Positions 1 to 8,492 of a stretch of 24,250 bases of DNA are shown piece after piece. Where the stretch lies: positions 1 through 24,250 of the forward strand of contig CALZJV010000066.1 of the NCBI GenBank assembly GCA_945787595.1, in the 5' to 3' direction. Position 1 is the first letter of the stretch. The number at the start of each line of letters is the position of its first letter. The position numbers and the translations under genes are program-made. Below the pieces are notes generated by a model, which did no database searches, was not told the DNA's origin, and was given only the letters and a program-made list of their open reading frames with translations. This DNA is from an uncultured Desulfobacterales bacterium. Lineage in GTDB: Bacteria; Desulfobacterota; Desulfobacteria; Desulfobacterales; JAFDCJ01.

Positions 1-48
1 AAAATAGGATCTGAATTCTTTTTGAAAAATATGAATGGCCTGACGCAT
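1..48 (-). CDS. ABC-2 type permease, N-terminal fragment (GldF-like), partial
   Basis: Only the first 16 codons are in the window. Reading minus from 48 gives MRQAIHIFQKEFRSYF, an amphipathic start typical of ABC-2/GldF-type permeases, which often begin with a basic xxIFxKEhRSYF segment before the first membrane helix. The ATG shares its A with the TAA stop of the preceding ATPase gene (TAATG arrangement), so the two are almost certainly translationally coupled as ATPase plus membrane partner. The assignment rests on context and this short N-terminus. Confidence 0.6.
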   Translation of the reverse strand, partial: MRQAIHIFQKEFRSYF

Positions 49-986
49 TATGCACTCTCCCTGGTAAGCTCACGAAAAATAGTTTCAAGGGTTTGGGTTG
101 TCTGGTGAAAATCCAGCAGGACCCAATCTGTTTGCTTGATATTTTCATAGATAGCTGGGCGTGGGTCGATGGAGGATCGGCAGCCCAGCCGCACATCCAG
201 CTGGTTGTCCGATTCTTCAACTCGCTTGACACCCGTGATGCCGTCTATGGCTGACAATACTGTTTCCACGGATTTGAAGCTTGCATTTTGCAGGGAAAGA
301 TGAATATTTTTTTTATCAACGGCAGATTCTTTCAGGCTTTCCGTGCTGCCGTCGGCAACGATTTTTCCCCGGTTGATGATCACCACCCGATCACAGGTGG
401 CTTCGGCTTCGCTTAAAATGTGGGTGGAAAGGATGATGGTTTTCTCTTTGCCGATCTGTTTGATGATCTGACGGATTTCAACGATCTGGTTGGGATCCAG
501 CCCCGAAGTCGGCTCATCCAGAATCAGGATCTCCGGGTCGTTCATCATGGCATGAGCCAGTCCTACTCTTTGTTTGTAGCCTTTTGACAGCACGTCGATG
601 GGTTGATGCATGACTTCATTGATGCCGCACAGATCAGCCAATTTGCGGATGCGCTTCATTTTTTGATCTTTGTCGATTCCCCGGATGTCGGCTACATAAT
701 TCAAATAATCATAAACCAGCATGTCATGATACAATGGGGCCGACTCCGGGAGGTAACCCAGAATCTTTTTTATTTCAAGAGGGTGTTCATCAATACTGTA
801 ATCTTTGACCTGAATACTGCCGGAAGTGGGTTGCAGAAAACCGGTGAGCATACGCAGCGTGGTGGTTTTACCGGCTCCGTTAGGTCCTAATATACCAAGG
901 ATTTCTCTTTGCTGGATGTCCAGGCTGATCTGATCAACAGCACATAAGTCGCTATAATATTTTGTTAAATTATTAACCTGGATCAT
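48..986 (-). CDS. ABC transporter ATP-binding protein, GldA/ABC-2 exporter type
   Basis: A 312-aa cytoplasmic ATPase subunit of an ABC-2 type exporter. Visible motifs are Walker A GPNGAGKTT (residues 34-42, Lys40), signature LSKGYKQR (133-140), Walker B ILILDE (153-158, catalytic Glu158) and the H-loop STH (His189). The LSKGY form of the signature is characteristic of the GldA/NatA/CcmA-like exporter group. The roughly 90 residues after the nucleotide-binding domain form the C-terminal extension common in this group. The start ATG at 986 has a strong AGGAG Shine-Dalgarno 7 bases upstream. The stop overlaps the start of a permease running off the window. In Bacteroidetes GldA serves gliding; in Deltaproteobacteria the homologues usually sit with an auxiliary GldG-like protein. 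The substrate cannot be read here. Confidence 0.9.
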   Translation of the reverse strand: MIQVNNLTKYYSDLCAVDQISLDIQQREILGILGPNGAGKTTTLRMLTGFLQPTSGSIQVKDYSIDEHPLEIKKILGYLPESAPLYHDMLVYDYLNYVADIRGIDKDQKMKRIRKLADLCGINEVMHQPIDVLSKGYKQRVGLAHAMMNDPEILILDEPTSGLDPNQIVEIRQIIKQIGKEKTIILSTHILSEAEATCDRVVIINRGKIVADGSTESLKESAVDKKNIHLSLQNASFKSVETVLSAIDGITGVKRVEESDNQLDVRLGCRSSIDPRPAIYENIKQTDWVLLDFHQTTQTLETIFRELTRESA

Positions 987-1049
987 ACCTTTCTCCTAAA
1001 AAAAGAATGCATTTAATGTTGAATGGGTGTAGCAATGTTGAAAAATAGG

Positions 1050-1067
1050 ATTATTATATGTAATAAT
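1050..1067. promoter_or_regulatory. Perfect AT-rich inverted repeat in the gldA-like/htrA divergent intergenic region
   Basis: ATTATTA, a 4-base spacer TATG, and TAATAAT form a perfect 7-bp inverted repeat. It lies in the 261-bp gap between two divergently transcribed genes, about 180 bases upstream of the protease start. The position suits an operator, but no regulator is encoded nearby and AT-rich palindromes arise easily by chance. The rest of the gap (987-1247) is AT-rich with no ORF. Confidence 0.25.
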
Positions 1068-1247
1068 CGAATGATTTGGCAGTGTCCCATAGATTTTTTT
1101 AAGAAAACTATGTATGAATTTTGCCTTGTCAAGGTGCTAATTTAGAATAAATTTAGATTCTTATAGATAGTTTCACTAAAAAGTTCAATATGTAATAATT
1201 TTAAGCTGACAGTGGCTTTTCAACCGGACGAAAGGAGATAACTTATT

Positions 1248-2714
1248 ATGGTCGCGATGGCAACAGGGAAGAAAAAAAGCAGAATAGAGGCACAAAAAAT
1301 TTTTTTAATTCTGCTGGGTGGTTTTATTATAGTAACTGGTTTTAATTTTATTCCAAAGGCTTACGCCAAAGCGACGGATGTCATCACCGTACCGAGAAGC
1401 TTCAGCCAATTGGCCGAATCGGCCGGTCCGGCTGTCGTCAACATCCGTACCGTTAAAACCATCAAGGGCGGAGGCCCCGTTTTTAGAAATTTTAGGCGGA
1501 ACCCACATGGCGGCGAAGATCCATTTAAAGATTTTTTTGAGAAATTTTTCGGTGAAGACACCCAAAGAGAATTCAAACAACCCAGTCTCGGTTCAGGGTT
1601 CATTATCGACAAAGAAGGTTTTGTGGTCACCAATAATCATGTGATCCAAGATGCCGACCAAATTAAAGTTAAACTTGGGGGTGATACTGAGTATGATGCC
1701 GAAGTGGTGGGCCGCGATGCCAATACCGACCTCGCATTGCTCAAGATAAAAACTGGAAAAGCGCTTCCGTTTCTCAAGCTCGGTGATTCCGATGAATTGA
1801 AAATCGGTCAATGGGTAGTCGCAATCGGCAGCCCGTTCGGCCTGGAGCGCACGGTGACTGCCGGAATCGTTAGCGCCAAGGGACGGGTCATCGGCTCGGG
1901 ACCCTACGATAATTTTATCCAGACCGACGCCTCCATCAATCCGGGAAACAGCGGAGGACCTCTAATCAATATGCAAGGCGAGGTCGTGGGTATCAACACC
2001 GCTATTATTGCCGCCGGACAAGGCATCGGATTTGCTATTCCCATCAATCTTGCTGAAAAAATCATTGCTCAGCTTAAATCCGAAGGCGAGGTCACCCGGG
2101 GATGGCTGGGTGTGGCTATTCAGGATCTTACCGGTGAGATGGCTGAATATTACGGACTCAAAAACCGCAAAGGGGTGCTGGTGGCCGATGTATTTAAAGG
2201 AGACCCTGCCGATGAGGCCGGCATTCAACCCAAAGATATTATTCTGTCGGTAAACGAAAACAAGATTGAAACCAGCCGTCAGCTTACTTCCATGATTGCC
2301 GATCTCAAAGTCGGTGAGGCCGCCAAAGTGGAGGTGTTCCGCAATGGTAAAATAAAAATATTTAACATCAAGCTTGCCAAGCGTAACGATCAAAGACTGG
2401 CATCCCGTTCAACTCCCGGAGAACCTGAAGAGGAAAAGTTCGGCATCCGAGTCGCAGAATTGACACCGGAAATTACCCAAAGGTTCGGTATTGAAGATAC
2501 CACCGGGGTCATCGTCATCAAGGTGGAATCCGACAGCAAAGGCGCTGAATCCGGTGTTCAGATGGGTGATATCATCAAGGAGATCAATCACCGGATTATT
2601 GAATCCGTAAAAGACTACACGGCAGCCATGGATAAAATAAAGGATGATGAATCCGTCAACCTGTTTATATGGAGAAAAAATGCCGGGTTTCTGGTCATTA
2701 AATTGAACAAATAG
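1248..2714 (+). CDS. degP: HtrA/DegP-family periplasmic serine protease (Do-like)
   Basis: A 488-aa envelope quality-control protease. A basic N-terminus, a hydrophobic helix (about 18-35) and an AYA-KA junction near residue 40 form a signal peptide or anchor. The catalytic triad is visible: His131 in TNNHVI, Asp161 in DANTDLALLKI and Ser235 in GNSGGPL. The Gly/Phe-rich insertion before the His loop (about 72-112) resembles the LA loop of Do proteases. Two PDZ domains follow (about 270-350 and 400-485), giving full family length. The start ATG at 1248 has GGAG 10 bases upstream. The gene stands alone, divergent from the gldA-like gene and convergent with the fmdB-like gene. Envelope-stress control would be expected from the family, but no alternative-sigma promoter was recognised. 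DegQ/MucD-type naming is equally possible. Confidence 0.95.
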   Translation: MVAMATGKKKSRIEAQKIFLILLGGFIIVTGFNFIPKAYAKATDVITVPRSFSQLAESAGPAVVNIRTVKTIKGGGPVFRNFRRNPHGGEDPFKDFFEKFFGEDTQREFKQPSLGSGFIIDKEGFVVTNNHVIQDADQIKVKLGGDTEYDAEVVGRDANTDLALLKIKTGKALPFLKLGDSDELKIGQWVVAIGSPFGLERTVTAGIVSAKGRVIGSGPYDNFIQTDASINPGNSGGPLINMQGEVVGINTAIIAAGQGIGFAIPINLAEKIIAQLKSEGEVTRGWLGVAIQDLTGEMAEYYGLKNRKGVLVADVFKGDPADEAGIQPKDIILSVNENKIETSRQLTSMIADLKVGEAAKVEVFRNGKIKIFNIKLAKRNDQRLASRSTPGEPEEEKFGIRVAELTPEITQRFGIEDTTGVIVIKVESDSKGAESGVQMGDIIKEINHRIIESVKDYTAAMDKIKDDESVNLFIWRKNAGFLVIKLNK

Positions 2715-2753
2715 TCGGTCGGTCAGTGGTCTGGTAGGATTAAACACTGCGGG

Positions 2754-3068
2754 CTATTCACTAATGGTTTTGCTCAGGTTTGGAATAGTTTCGGGCTTTC
2801 CTTTGACCATGTATCGGTCGTCCCCACCGCGGGCAGTCACATTCTCATAAACGCCATCATCGCGCTTTACCAGTTTTGTAAAGCCGAGATCACGTAATTC
2901 GCTGTTTGATTTGGGGCAGCTGATATTGGTGCGGGAAATGATTTTTTGTACCGGACCGGAGCAATGGGGGCAGCGGTTAAGTTGTTTATCGCTGATCGTC
3001 TGTTTATAATCAAACACCTTCCCCAGGGTGCAAGGCTCTTCTTGATGTTCGTATTCATAAACAGGCAT
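2754..3068 (-). CDS. FmdB-like putative regulatory zinc-ribbon protein
   Basis: A 104-aa protein beginning MPVYEYE, the hallmark N-terminus of the FmdB/CxxC_CxxC_SSSS family. A clear CPHC knuckle is at residues 33-36, followed by VQKIISRT, also typical. The first Cys pair of the family (YxCxxCG) is not intact: only Cys13 is present in the sequence EPCTLGK, so metal binding may be altered. The tail after residue 50 (Cys51, charged) is longer than in the shortest members. The start has GAGGT 7 bases upstream. It converges with the htrA gene, with 39 bp between the stops and no clear terminator hairpin. Members are linked to formamidase/amidase regulation in Methylophilus, but the function is unknown in most bacteria. 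Confidence 0.75.
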   Translation of the reverse strand: MPVYEYEHQEEPCTLGKVFDYKQTISDKQLNRCPHCSGPVQKIISRTNISCPKSNSELRDLGFTKLVKRDDGVYENVTARGGDDRYMVKGKPETIPNLSKTISE

Positions 3069-3580
3069 TTCAATACCTCATTGAGTAGTTAATGATTTCT
3101 ATGGTTAGGCACTCGGCGACACATAAATCAATCATGGCCTTGCTATCCAGTTTTTCTCCCTTGAACCTGAAAAAGTTCCGATTCTACCCAAAGATCCCGA
3201 TTTCAGCCAAATTTCAAGGTAATCTTTAGACAACAATTAATCTGCGTATCCCCAGCTAACCTAAGATTATACCAGAGAAAAGATAAATTGGAAATGGTTC
3301 TTGTCAAGACAGTTATGATGGGGCCATTTTAACAGTACACCTCATCGCAATTTCTTTTTAACGCCCTAAAGTTTGGCTAAAAACATCCGATAGCTAATAT
3401 GTGCTCATCAAGGGCACCAGATAATTGTTTTACCGGTGCCATGGTGTTCCTTGTTGAGATGAACTCATTTTTTATAAAAATTTAAAGCGTTAATCAGAAG
3501 AGTCCAAAATGGCGGTGCTTCCCAAAATTCCACCAGCATGACTTGGAAATGATTTAGTATCTATTTCGGAACCGAGCTTT
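3069..3580. other. 512-bp intergenic region with no convincing gene
   Basis: No ORF with a ribosome-binding site and protein-like composition was seen on either strand. The only structure noted is an inverted repeat GGCACC (3413-3418) / GGTGCC (3435-3440) with a 16-base loop, about 140 bases before the following ATPase gene. It could lie in that gene's leader. No riboswitch or small RNA family was recognised. Confidence 0.5.
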
Positions 3581-5995
3581 ATGAATGATATTCAGCCCGT
3601 CGGGCAAACTGAAATTGAGATCAAGATTAAGGAAGCCGATACTTGCCATTCCATGGGAATGATGCGCGAGGCACTCCAGGTTTATGAACAGATTCTTGCA
3701 GATCTGTCGGAAAATGACGGCCCTATCAGGGAGACCATCGGCATAAAAATCAACCAAGTGAAAAAGGAAATGGAAGATCAGGAAGGTGCCGAAAGCCAAG
3801 GCATCTCAGAAGAAGACATTTCTTTTTTTAAGAAGACATTATCCGGCAATGATGATGTTTCAACACTTCTTGACGGGGCCGCTGCCCTAAAAGAGCTAGG
3901 GTTAATGGAAGAGGCCATAGCCGAGTATACAAAGTTGTTAGAGCTTGATTACAGCAAAATTGATACTACCCAATTCAATTATTCCCCCGATAAAATTATT
4001 TGTGACTATTTAGATTGTCTGTTGCAGGTCAAGCAGCCCCAGGAAGTCGTCAAAGAGGCGTATAAAGTAGTATACAAACACAGTTTAAAAGAAAAGAAAA
4101 TTGCCAAAATTAAATTCTGGCTTGGATTGCAGCTGGAACAAAAGGAACACACCGATCTAGCCTACGAACTCTATCAAACAGCCGCCGAAATCGATTCCTC
4201 CAATGAGGAAATTGTTGAGAAGCTTAATTCCTTAAAGGCTAAAATCTCAACAAGTTCTCGATATGATTATCTTATCAGGAATAAACGCGTCACCACCAAT
4301 CAGCTGCAAGAAGCCCTGACAATTGCCAAAAAAATGAGAAAAAGCGTTGAATTTGTCTTGGTCGACCGTTTCAGCGTAAAAAAGGAGGAGGTTGGTAAAT
4401 CCCTGTCGATGTATTTCGGATGTCCTTTCCGCGACTTTGACATGGAATTTCCCGTTCCCTTTGAGTTGATCACCAAACTTAAAAAATCGTTTCTGCTTTA
4501 TTATGTCTGGGTCCCTCTGAGCTGGGATAAAAAGGGTGTAGAGATCCTGGTCGATGATCCTAAAGATCTGCGCAAAACCGATCACATCAAAGCCTTGATG
4601 ACCAATCAGAGAATTAATTTCAGCGTCGGCTTCAAGGAGGACATCGATAAATTCATTAACCACTTCTTTGATCCCCGTACCCGTACTGAAACGGGTTCTG
4701 AAAACAGTATCGAAAGCCTGGACGAAATCATCCCCGATATCGCTTTCGAAGAGGAAGACGAAATTGAAGAAGACACGGGCGGACTGGATGAGTCGTCCAG
4801 CCAGGTTGTTAAATTTGTCGATCAGGTTCTGATTACCGCTTATCGCAATAATGCCTCCGATATTCATGTCGAGCCGTCTCCGCTCACACGCAAGACCCTC
4901 ATCCGTTTCAGAACCGATGGGGTTTGCCATGAATATGTTCAGGTACCCAATACCATGGCGCCTGCAATCGTATCACGATTAAAAATTTTGGCGGATATGG
5001 ACATCGCAGAAAGGCGTCTTCCGCAGGATGGCAAAATTAAAATAAAACGCAAAGGCATCCCGCCATTTGAATTGCGGGTTTCTTCGATGCCGACCGCCGG
5101 AGGATATGAGGACGTCGTATTACGAATCCTGGCCAACTCGATGGCCTATAAACTTGATGAAATCGGGTTGAACGAGCGCAACCTTGGTATCCTGCAAAAG
5201 GTTATTTGCCGGCCTTATGGCTTGATCCTTTGCGTAGGTCCCACGGGGTCCGGAAAGACCACGACTCTGCATGCCGCGCTGGGGAATGTGAATCATCCCG
5301 GAGTAAAAATTTGGACAGCGGAAGATCCAGTGGAAATCACCCAGGCAGGTTTGCGGCAGGTCCAGGCGAAATCAAAAATCGGGCTTGATTTTGCCAGGAT
5401 CATGCGGGGCTTTTTGCGACTGGATCCGGATATTATAATGATCGGTGAAATGCGTGACCGGGAAACCGCTGGCATCGGCATCGAGGCGTCTCTCACCGGC
5501 CATCTGGTTTTTTCCACCCTGCACACCAACAATGCGCCGGAAACACTGACCCGCCTGCTGGACATGGGAATAAATCCACTGAATCTCGCGGATGCCTTTC
5601 TTGGAGTGCTTGCCCAGCGGCTGGTCCGAAAATTATGCAATAAATGTCAGGATCCGTATCATCCGCCCGAGGAAGAATTCGAAGATATCCAATCAGATTA
5701 CGGAAAAGAGGCATTAGCAAAATCAGGTCATATTTACAACTCTCAACTTAAACTTTATCGCTCCCTCGGCTGTGAAAAATGCAGCGGCTCAGGATACAAA
5801 GGACGACTGGGCATTCATGAATTAATGGAGGGAACCCCTGAAATAAAACAGCTTATCAAAAAAAATGCTACCTCGCACGATCTTGCCGTCATGGCGGTTG
5901 AACAGGGGATGACAACGCTCAAGCAGGACGGCATCCAGAAAGTATTTCAAGGATTGACTGATATTTCTGAGGTGCGCCGAGTTTCCATTGAATAG
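3581..5995 (+). CDS. GspE/PilB-family secretion/pilus ATPase with TPR-like N-terminal extension
   Basis: An 804-aa protein, about 230 residues longer than a typical PilB/GspE. Residues 1-220 are helical with TPR-like repeats (for example AAALKELGLMEEAIAEYTKL and a segment near 190). Residues about 225-370 match an MshEN/GspE N-terminal domain (LVDRFSVKKEEV, then PVPFELITKLKKSFLLYYVWVPL). An acidic linker (about 390-405) leads to the T2SSE ATPase: Walker A GPTGSGKTT (Lys559), Walker B region LRLDPDIIMIGEMRD, the His box TGHLVFSTLHTNNA, and a four-Cys zinc site (Cys686, 689, 731, 734). It should be a cytoplasmic hexamer powering pilin or type II secretion pseudopilus assembly. No other pilus genes are adjacent. 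The start is not fixed by a strong Shine-Dalgarno. Confidence 0.9.
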   Translation: MNDIQPVGQTEIEIKIKEADTCHSMGMMREALQVYEQILADLSENDGPIRETIGIKINQVKKEMEDQEGAESQGISEEDISFFKKTLSGNDDVSTLLDGAAALKELGLMEEAIAEYTKLLELDYSKIDTTQFNYSPDKIICDYLDCLLQVKQPQEVVKEAYKVVYKHSLKEKKIAKIKFWLGLQLEQKEHTDLAYELYQTAAEIDSSNEEIVEKLNSLKAKISTSSRYDYLIRNKRVTTNQLQEALTIAKKMRKSVEFVLVDRFSVKKEEVGKSLSMYFGCPFRDFDMEFPVPFELITKLKKSFLLYYVWVPLSWDKKGVEILVDDPKDLRKTDHIKALMTNQRINFSVGFKEDIDKFINHFFDPRTRTETGSENSIESLDEIIPDIAFEEEDEIEEDTGGLDESSSQVVKFVDQVLITAYRNNASDIHVEPSPLTRKTLIRFRTDGVCHEYVQVPNTMAPAIVSRLKILADMDIAERRLPQDGKIKIKRKGIPPFELRVSSMPTAGGYEDVVLRILANSMAYKLDEIGLNERNLGILQKVICRPYGLILCVGPTGSGKTTTLHAALGNVNHPGVKIWTAEDPVEITQAGLRQVQAKSKIGLDFARIMRGFLRLDPDIIMIGEMRDRETAGIGIEASLTGHLVFSTLHTNNAPETLTRLLDMGINPLNLADAFLGVLAQRLVRKLCNKCQDPYHPPEEEFEDIQSDYGKEALAKSGHIYNSQLKLYRSLGCEKCSGSGYKGRLGIHELMEGTPEIKQLIKKNATSHDLAVMAVEQGMTTLKQDGIQKVFQGLTDISEVRRVSIE

Positions 5996-6014
5996 GGAAT
6001 AATACCATTATTCC
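5996..6014. terminator. Hairpin immediately after the GspE/PilB-like gene
   Basis: GGAATAAT, loop ACC, then ATTATTCC make a perfect 8-bp stem that starts on the base after the TAG stop. No U-run follows, so it is better described as a 3' stabilising or weak terminator hairpin than a canonical intrinsic terminator. Confidence 0.4.
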
Positions 6015-6107
6015 AGCCACCAAACATTATCTTCTGTCTTGTTATATTGCTAAATATCAATCGATTATACAATATGTAAGACATTATTTTCCATACAGGT
6101 GACGATC

Positions 6108-6923
6108 ATGCAAAAAAAAGCATTGATAGTGGACAGTGATTTTTTCTTCGTGGAGTTCTTGAGCGAATTGATAGCTAAAAGGGGCTATCAGGTAATAAAA
6201 GCCTATGACGGCAAGGAAGGCATCGGAAAATTGGAGGACTTCACCGTTGATATCCTTTTTGCAGACCTGGTGCTGCCCAAAGTTGACGGCAAACAATTAT
6301 TCAGGTTCATCCTTGAAAAATATAACGGCAGTCGTTTTCCCATGGTCGCCTTGTCCGGGATCATGATCGAAAATCTTGGTTCGCTGGATGAGATCGGAGC
6401 CGACTATTATATCGCCAAAGGTCCGGCTGACAAATTGACGATTAAGCTCAACGATTTTATGGCAGAAATGGAAATCCGGCCCTTTTTTCCTCCGGCAGAT
6501 AAAAAAGTTCTGGCCACCGGCAATGTTTATCCCAGACGCGATGCGGCGGAATTGGTCAAGTCCCTGCAATTCCACCAGGCGGTGATTGAATCTGCTGCTG
6601 TAGGGATCATCATCGTCGATAGCGACACACGCATCATCAATGCCAATCCTGCAGCGCTTGAAGTCGTCGGCAAGCATTCGGTTGATGTCATAAATTGCCC
6701 GGTGAACGAGCTGTTTGACAACGGAAGTCAAACCAAACTCGCAGATGGGCTTGAACGGGTGATGAAGCAAAATAATATAGAGAAGATATCTTCTCTTGCA
6801 ACCTCCAATTCTCAGGAAATGAATACATTTATTTCGCCAATCAGATTGGCCGATAGCTTAGTTGGATGGATTCTTGTCGTCGAACCTGTATCGCAGGATA
6901 ACCGCGGAACGTGCATTCAGTAG
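6108..6923 (+). CDS. Response-regulator receiver (REC) protein with C-terminal PAS domain
   Basis: A 271-aa protein from the chosen ATG at 6108, preceded by AGGTGA 6 bases upstream. An in-frame GTG at 6099 is less likely because it lies inside that ribosome-binding site. The N-terminal REC domain has the acidic pocket (ALIVDSD) and the phospho-acceptor Asp53 in FADLVLPKVDG. The conserved Lys position falls in IAKGPAD. Residues about 145-260 form a PAS fold (FHQAVIESAAVGIIIVDSDTRIINANPAAL). No DNA-binding, GGDEF or kinase output domain is present, so it probably signals by protein-protein contact. It lies 112 bp after the TPR-GspE/PilB gene on the same strand, so a role tied to that motility or secretion ATPase is possible but only inferred. 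Confidence 0.85.
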   Translation: MQKKALIVDSDFFFVEFLSELIAKRGYQVIKAYDGKEGIGKLEDFTVDILFADLVLPKVDGKQLFRFILEKYNGSRFPMVALSGIMIENLGSLDEIGADYYIAKGPADKLTIKLNDFMAEMEIRPFFPPADKKVLATGNVYPRRDAAELVKSLQFHQAVIESAAVGIIIVDSDTRIINANPAALEVVGKHSVDVINCPVNELFDNGSQTKLADGLERVMKQNNIEKISSLATSNSQEMNTFISPIRLADSLVGWILVVEPVSQDNRGTCIQ

Positions 6924-6962
6924 CCCAACCGACATTGGAGGATCGCTTTTTTTAGAGTCTCT

Positions 6963-7020
6963 TATTCGATCAAACTGGCCTCTTCAGCGGTCAGTGGCAG
7001 GGCTGAAACCTGACACCTTG
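6963..7020 (-). repeat. 58-bp dispersed hairpin repeat, copy 1
   Basis: Read on the minus strand, this 58-bp segment matches 8614-8671 read on the plus strand at about 45 of 58 positions, with both copies beginning CAAGG and ending ATCGAATA. Both keep an internal stem (CACTGACC against GGCCAGT here; CTGGCC against GGCCAG in copy 2) with changes that preserve pairing. It lies downstream of livF in a 137-bp gap, like a REP/MITE-type intergenic element. Confidence 0.6.
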
Positions 7021-7060
7021 CATTTCTTAAGTCATGTTGCAAATAAAATCCGCTAAGGGC

Positions 7061-7765
7061 CTAAAGTCCCAAATACAATTTCTTTATATGGGGATTCTGC
7101 AGGAGTTCTTTTCCCGTGCCGGACAAACCGACGCGGCCTTCTTCGAGGACATAGGCGCGATCCGAGATACCCAATGCCTGAGGGACATTCTGCTCAACCA
7201 GCAGGATGGTAACCCCTTCGCTTCTGATGCGCTGTACCACATTGAAGATTTCTTCAACCAGGAGCGGGGCCAATCCAAGCGACGGTTCGTCCAGAATCAG
7301 AAGTTTGGGTTTCGACATCAGTCCGCGGGCGATCGCCAGCATTTGCTGCTCGCCGCCTGAAAGCGTTCCGCCCGCCTGGTCGGTCCTCTCCCGCAGAATA
7401 GGGAAGAGGGTCATCACCCGATCCATGCTGTCTCGGCGTGAGGCTTTGGGTCGTTTGAGAAATGAGCCCATCTCCAGGTTTTCTTTTACACTGAGCGTCG
7501 GGAATATTCGACGACCTTCCGGAATTTGAATCAGCCCCTTTTCAACCCGTACATGCGGCGCCATTGCGGAAATATCCTCGCCCATAAATTCAATCGAGCC
7601 TGCTGCAACCGGAAGAACGCCCGAGATGCTGTTGACAGTGGTCGTTTTGCCGGCACCGTTGCTGCCAAGCAGCGAAACAACTTCACCCGCTTTTATTTCC
7701 AGTGACACCTGTCTTAATACCTGGACTTCTCCATAAAAAACATCGATCCTGTCAAGCTCAAGCAA
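7061..7765 (-). CDS. livF: Branched-chain amino acid-type ABC transporter ATP-binding protein LivF
   Basis: A 234-aa protein of normal LivF length. Walker A is GSNGAGKTT (34-42), the Q-loop region reads IPEGRRIFPTLSVKENL (a LivF hallmark), the signature is LSGGEQQ (135-141) and Walker B is LLILDEP (155-161). It is the second ATPase of a high-affinity importer. The start is a TTG at 7765 overlapping the end of livG by 8 bp, with GGGAG 6 bases upstream, so translation is coupled. It is the last gene of the livKHMGF block. The liv name denotes the family; these systems also import aromatic acids, amides or urea. Confidence 0.93.
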   Translation of the reverse strand: MLELDRIDVFYGEVQVLRQVSLEIKAGEVVSLLGSNGAGKTTTVNSISGVLPVAAGSIEFMGEDISAMAPHVRVEKGLIQIPEGRRIFPTLSVKENLEMGSFLKRPKASRRDSMDRVMTLFPILRERTDQAGGTLSGGEQQMLAIARGLMSKPKLLILDEPSLGLAPLLVEEIFNVVQRIRSEGVTILLVEQNVPQALGISDRAYVLEEGRVGLSGTGKELLQNPHIKKLYLGL

Positions 7766-8492
7766 TGGTAACTCCCTTTCCCAGATATGCCTCGATCACA
7801 TTGGGGTCTTCAGATACGGCCTGGGGGCTGTCATCGGCGATCAATTCTCCGTGATGGATGACAACGATGCGATCGCTGAGCCCCATAACGACCCGCATGT
7901 GGTGTTCGATGATAAATATAGTGGTCCCGGCTTCGCATATTTTACGGATGAGATGAATGATTTCATGTTGTTCGGTCGGGTTCAATCCGGCCATGACCTC
8001 ATCCAGCAGTAATAATTTCGGTTCGGACGCGAGCGCCCGTGCCAGCTCCAGGCGTTTCCGGTCGGGCAGCGTGAGACTGCTGGCCGGATCGAGAGCTTTT
8101 TGCTGCAGACCGACAAAATCCAATATCTTCCAGGATTTTTCCTCAACCGCCGTTAAATCGTTGGATCTGTTAAAAGCGCCCACCGCGACATTTTCCAGCG
8201 TCGACAGATGGGCAAACGGCTTTACAATCTGAAACGTTCTGGTTATACCGAGCTTGCATATCTGGTGTGACTTAAACCCTACCAGGTTATGTCCGCTGAA
8301 CCTTATCTGACCGGAATCCGGCTTGAGAAAGCCGGTTACCAGGTTAAACAGCGTGGTTTTGCCGGCACCGTTGGGTCCGATGAGTCCTAGTATTTGACCC
8401 TGATTGATATGAAGCGTCACATTTGATATGGCCTTCAGTCCACGAAATGATTTTGACACGTTAATAATTTCGAGCAGACGGGTCTGAGACAC
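7758..8492 (-). CDS. livG: Branched-chain amino acid-type ABC transporter ATP-binding protein LivG
   Basis: A 244-aa first ATPase of the importer. Walker A is GPNGAGKTT (39-47). The segment GITRTFQIVKPFAHLSTLENVAVG is the LivG-specific Q-loop region. The signature is a divergent SLTLPDRKRLELARAL, normal for LivG, and Walker B is LLLLDEVMAGLNP. The C-terminus (PNVIEAYLGKG) is the canonical LivG end. It starts at a GTG (8492) with GGGA 8 bases upstream. Unlike the tight livH-livM and livG-livF overlaps, it is separated from livM by 344 bp of repeat-rich DNA, which may weaken co-transcription or split the operon. Confidence 0.93.
   Translation of the reverse strand: MSQTRLLEIINVSKSFRGLKAISNVTLHINQGQILGLIGPNGAGKTTLFNLVTGFLKPDSGQIRFSGHNLVGFKSHQICKLGITRTFQIVKPFAHLSTLENVAVGAFNRSNDLTAVEEKSWKILDFVGLQQKALDPASSLTLPDRKRLELARALASEPKLLLLDEVMAGLNPTEQHEIIHLIRKICEAGTTIFIIEHHMRVVMGLSDRIVVIHHGELIADDSPQAVSEDPNVIEAYLGKGVTIA

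Noticed and set aside
1962..2393. 143-codon minus-strand open frame inside htrA
   Set aside because: Antisense shadow of the protease gene with no independent support.
3089..3105. ATGGTTAGGCAC, identical to the end of the attC at 21380-21505
   Set aside because: Only a 12-base match, no complementary left arm or RYYYAAC box nearby, and the neighbours are ordinary chromosomal genes. Treated as chance.
4247..4930. 227-codon minus-strand open frame inside the GspE/PilB-like gene
   Set aside because: Antisense shadow of a well-supported gene; no ribosome-binding site or recognisable domain.
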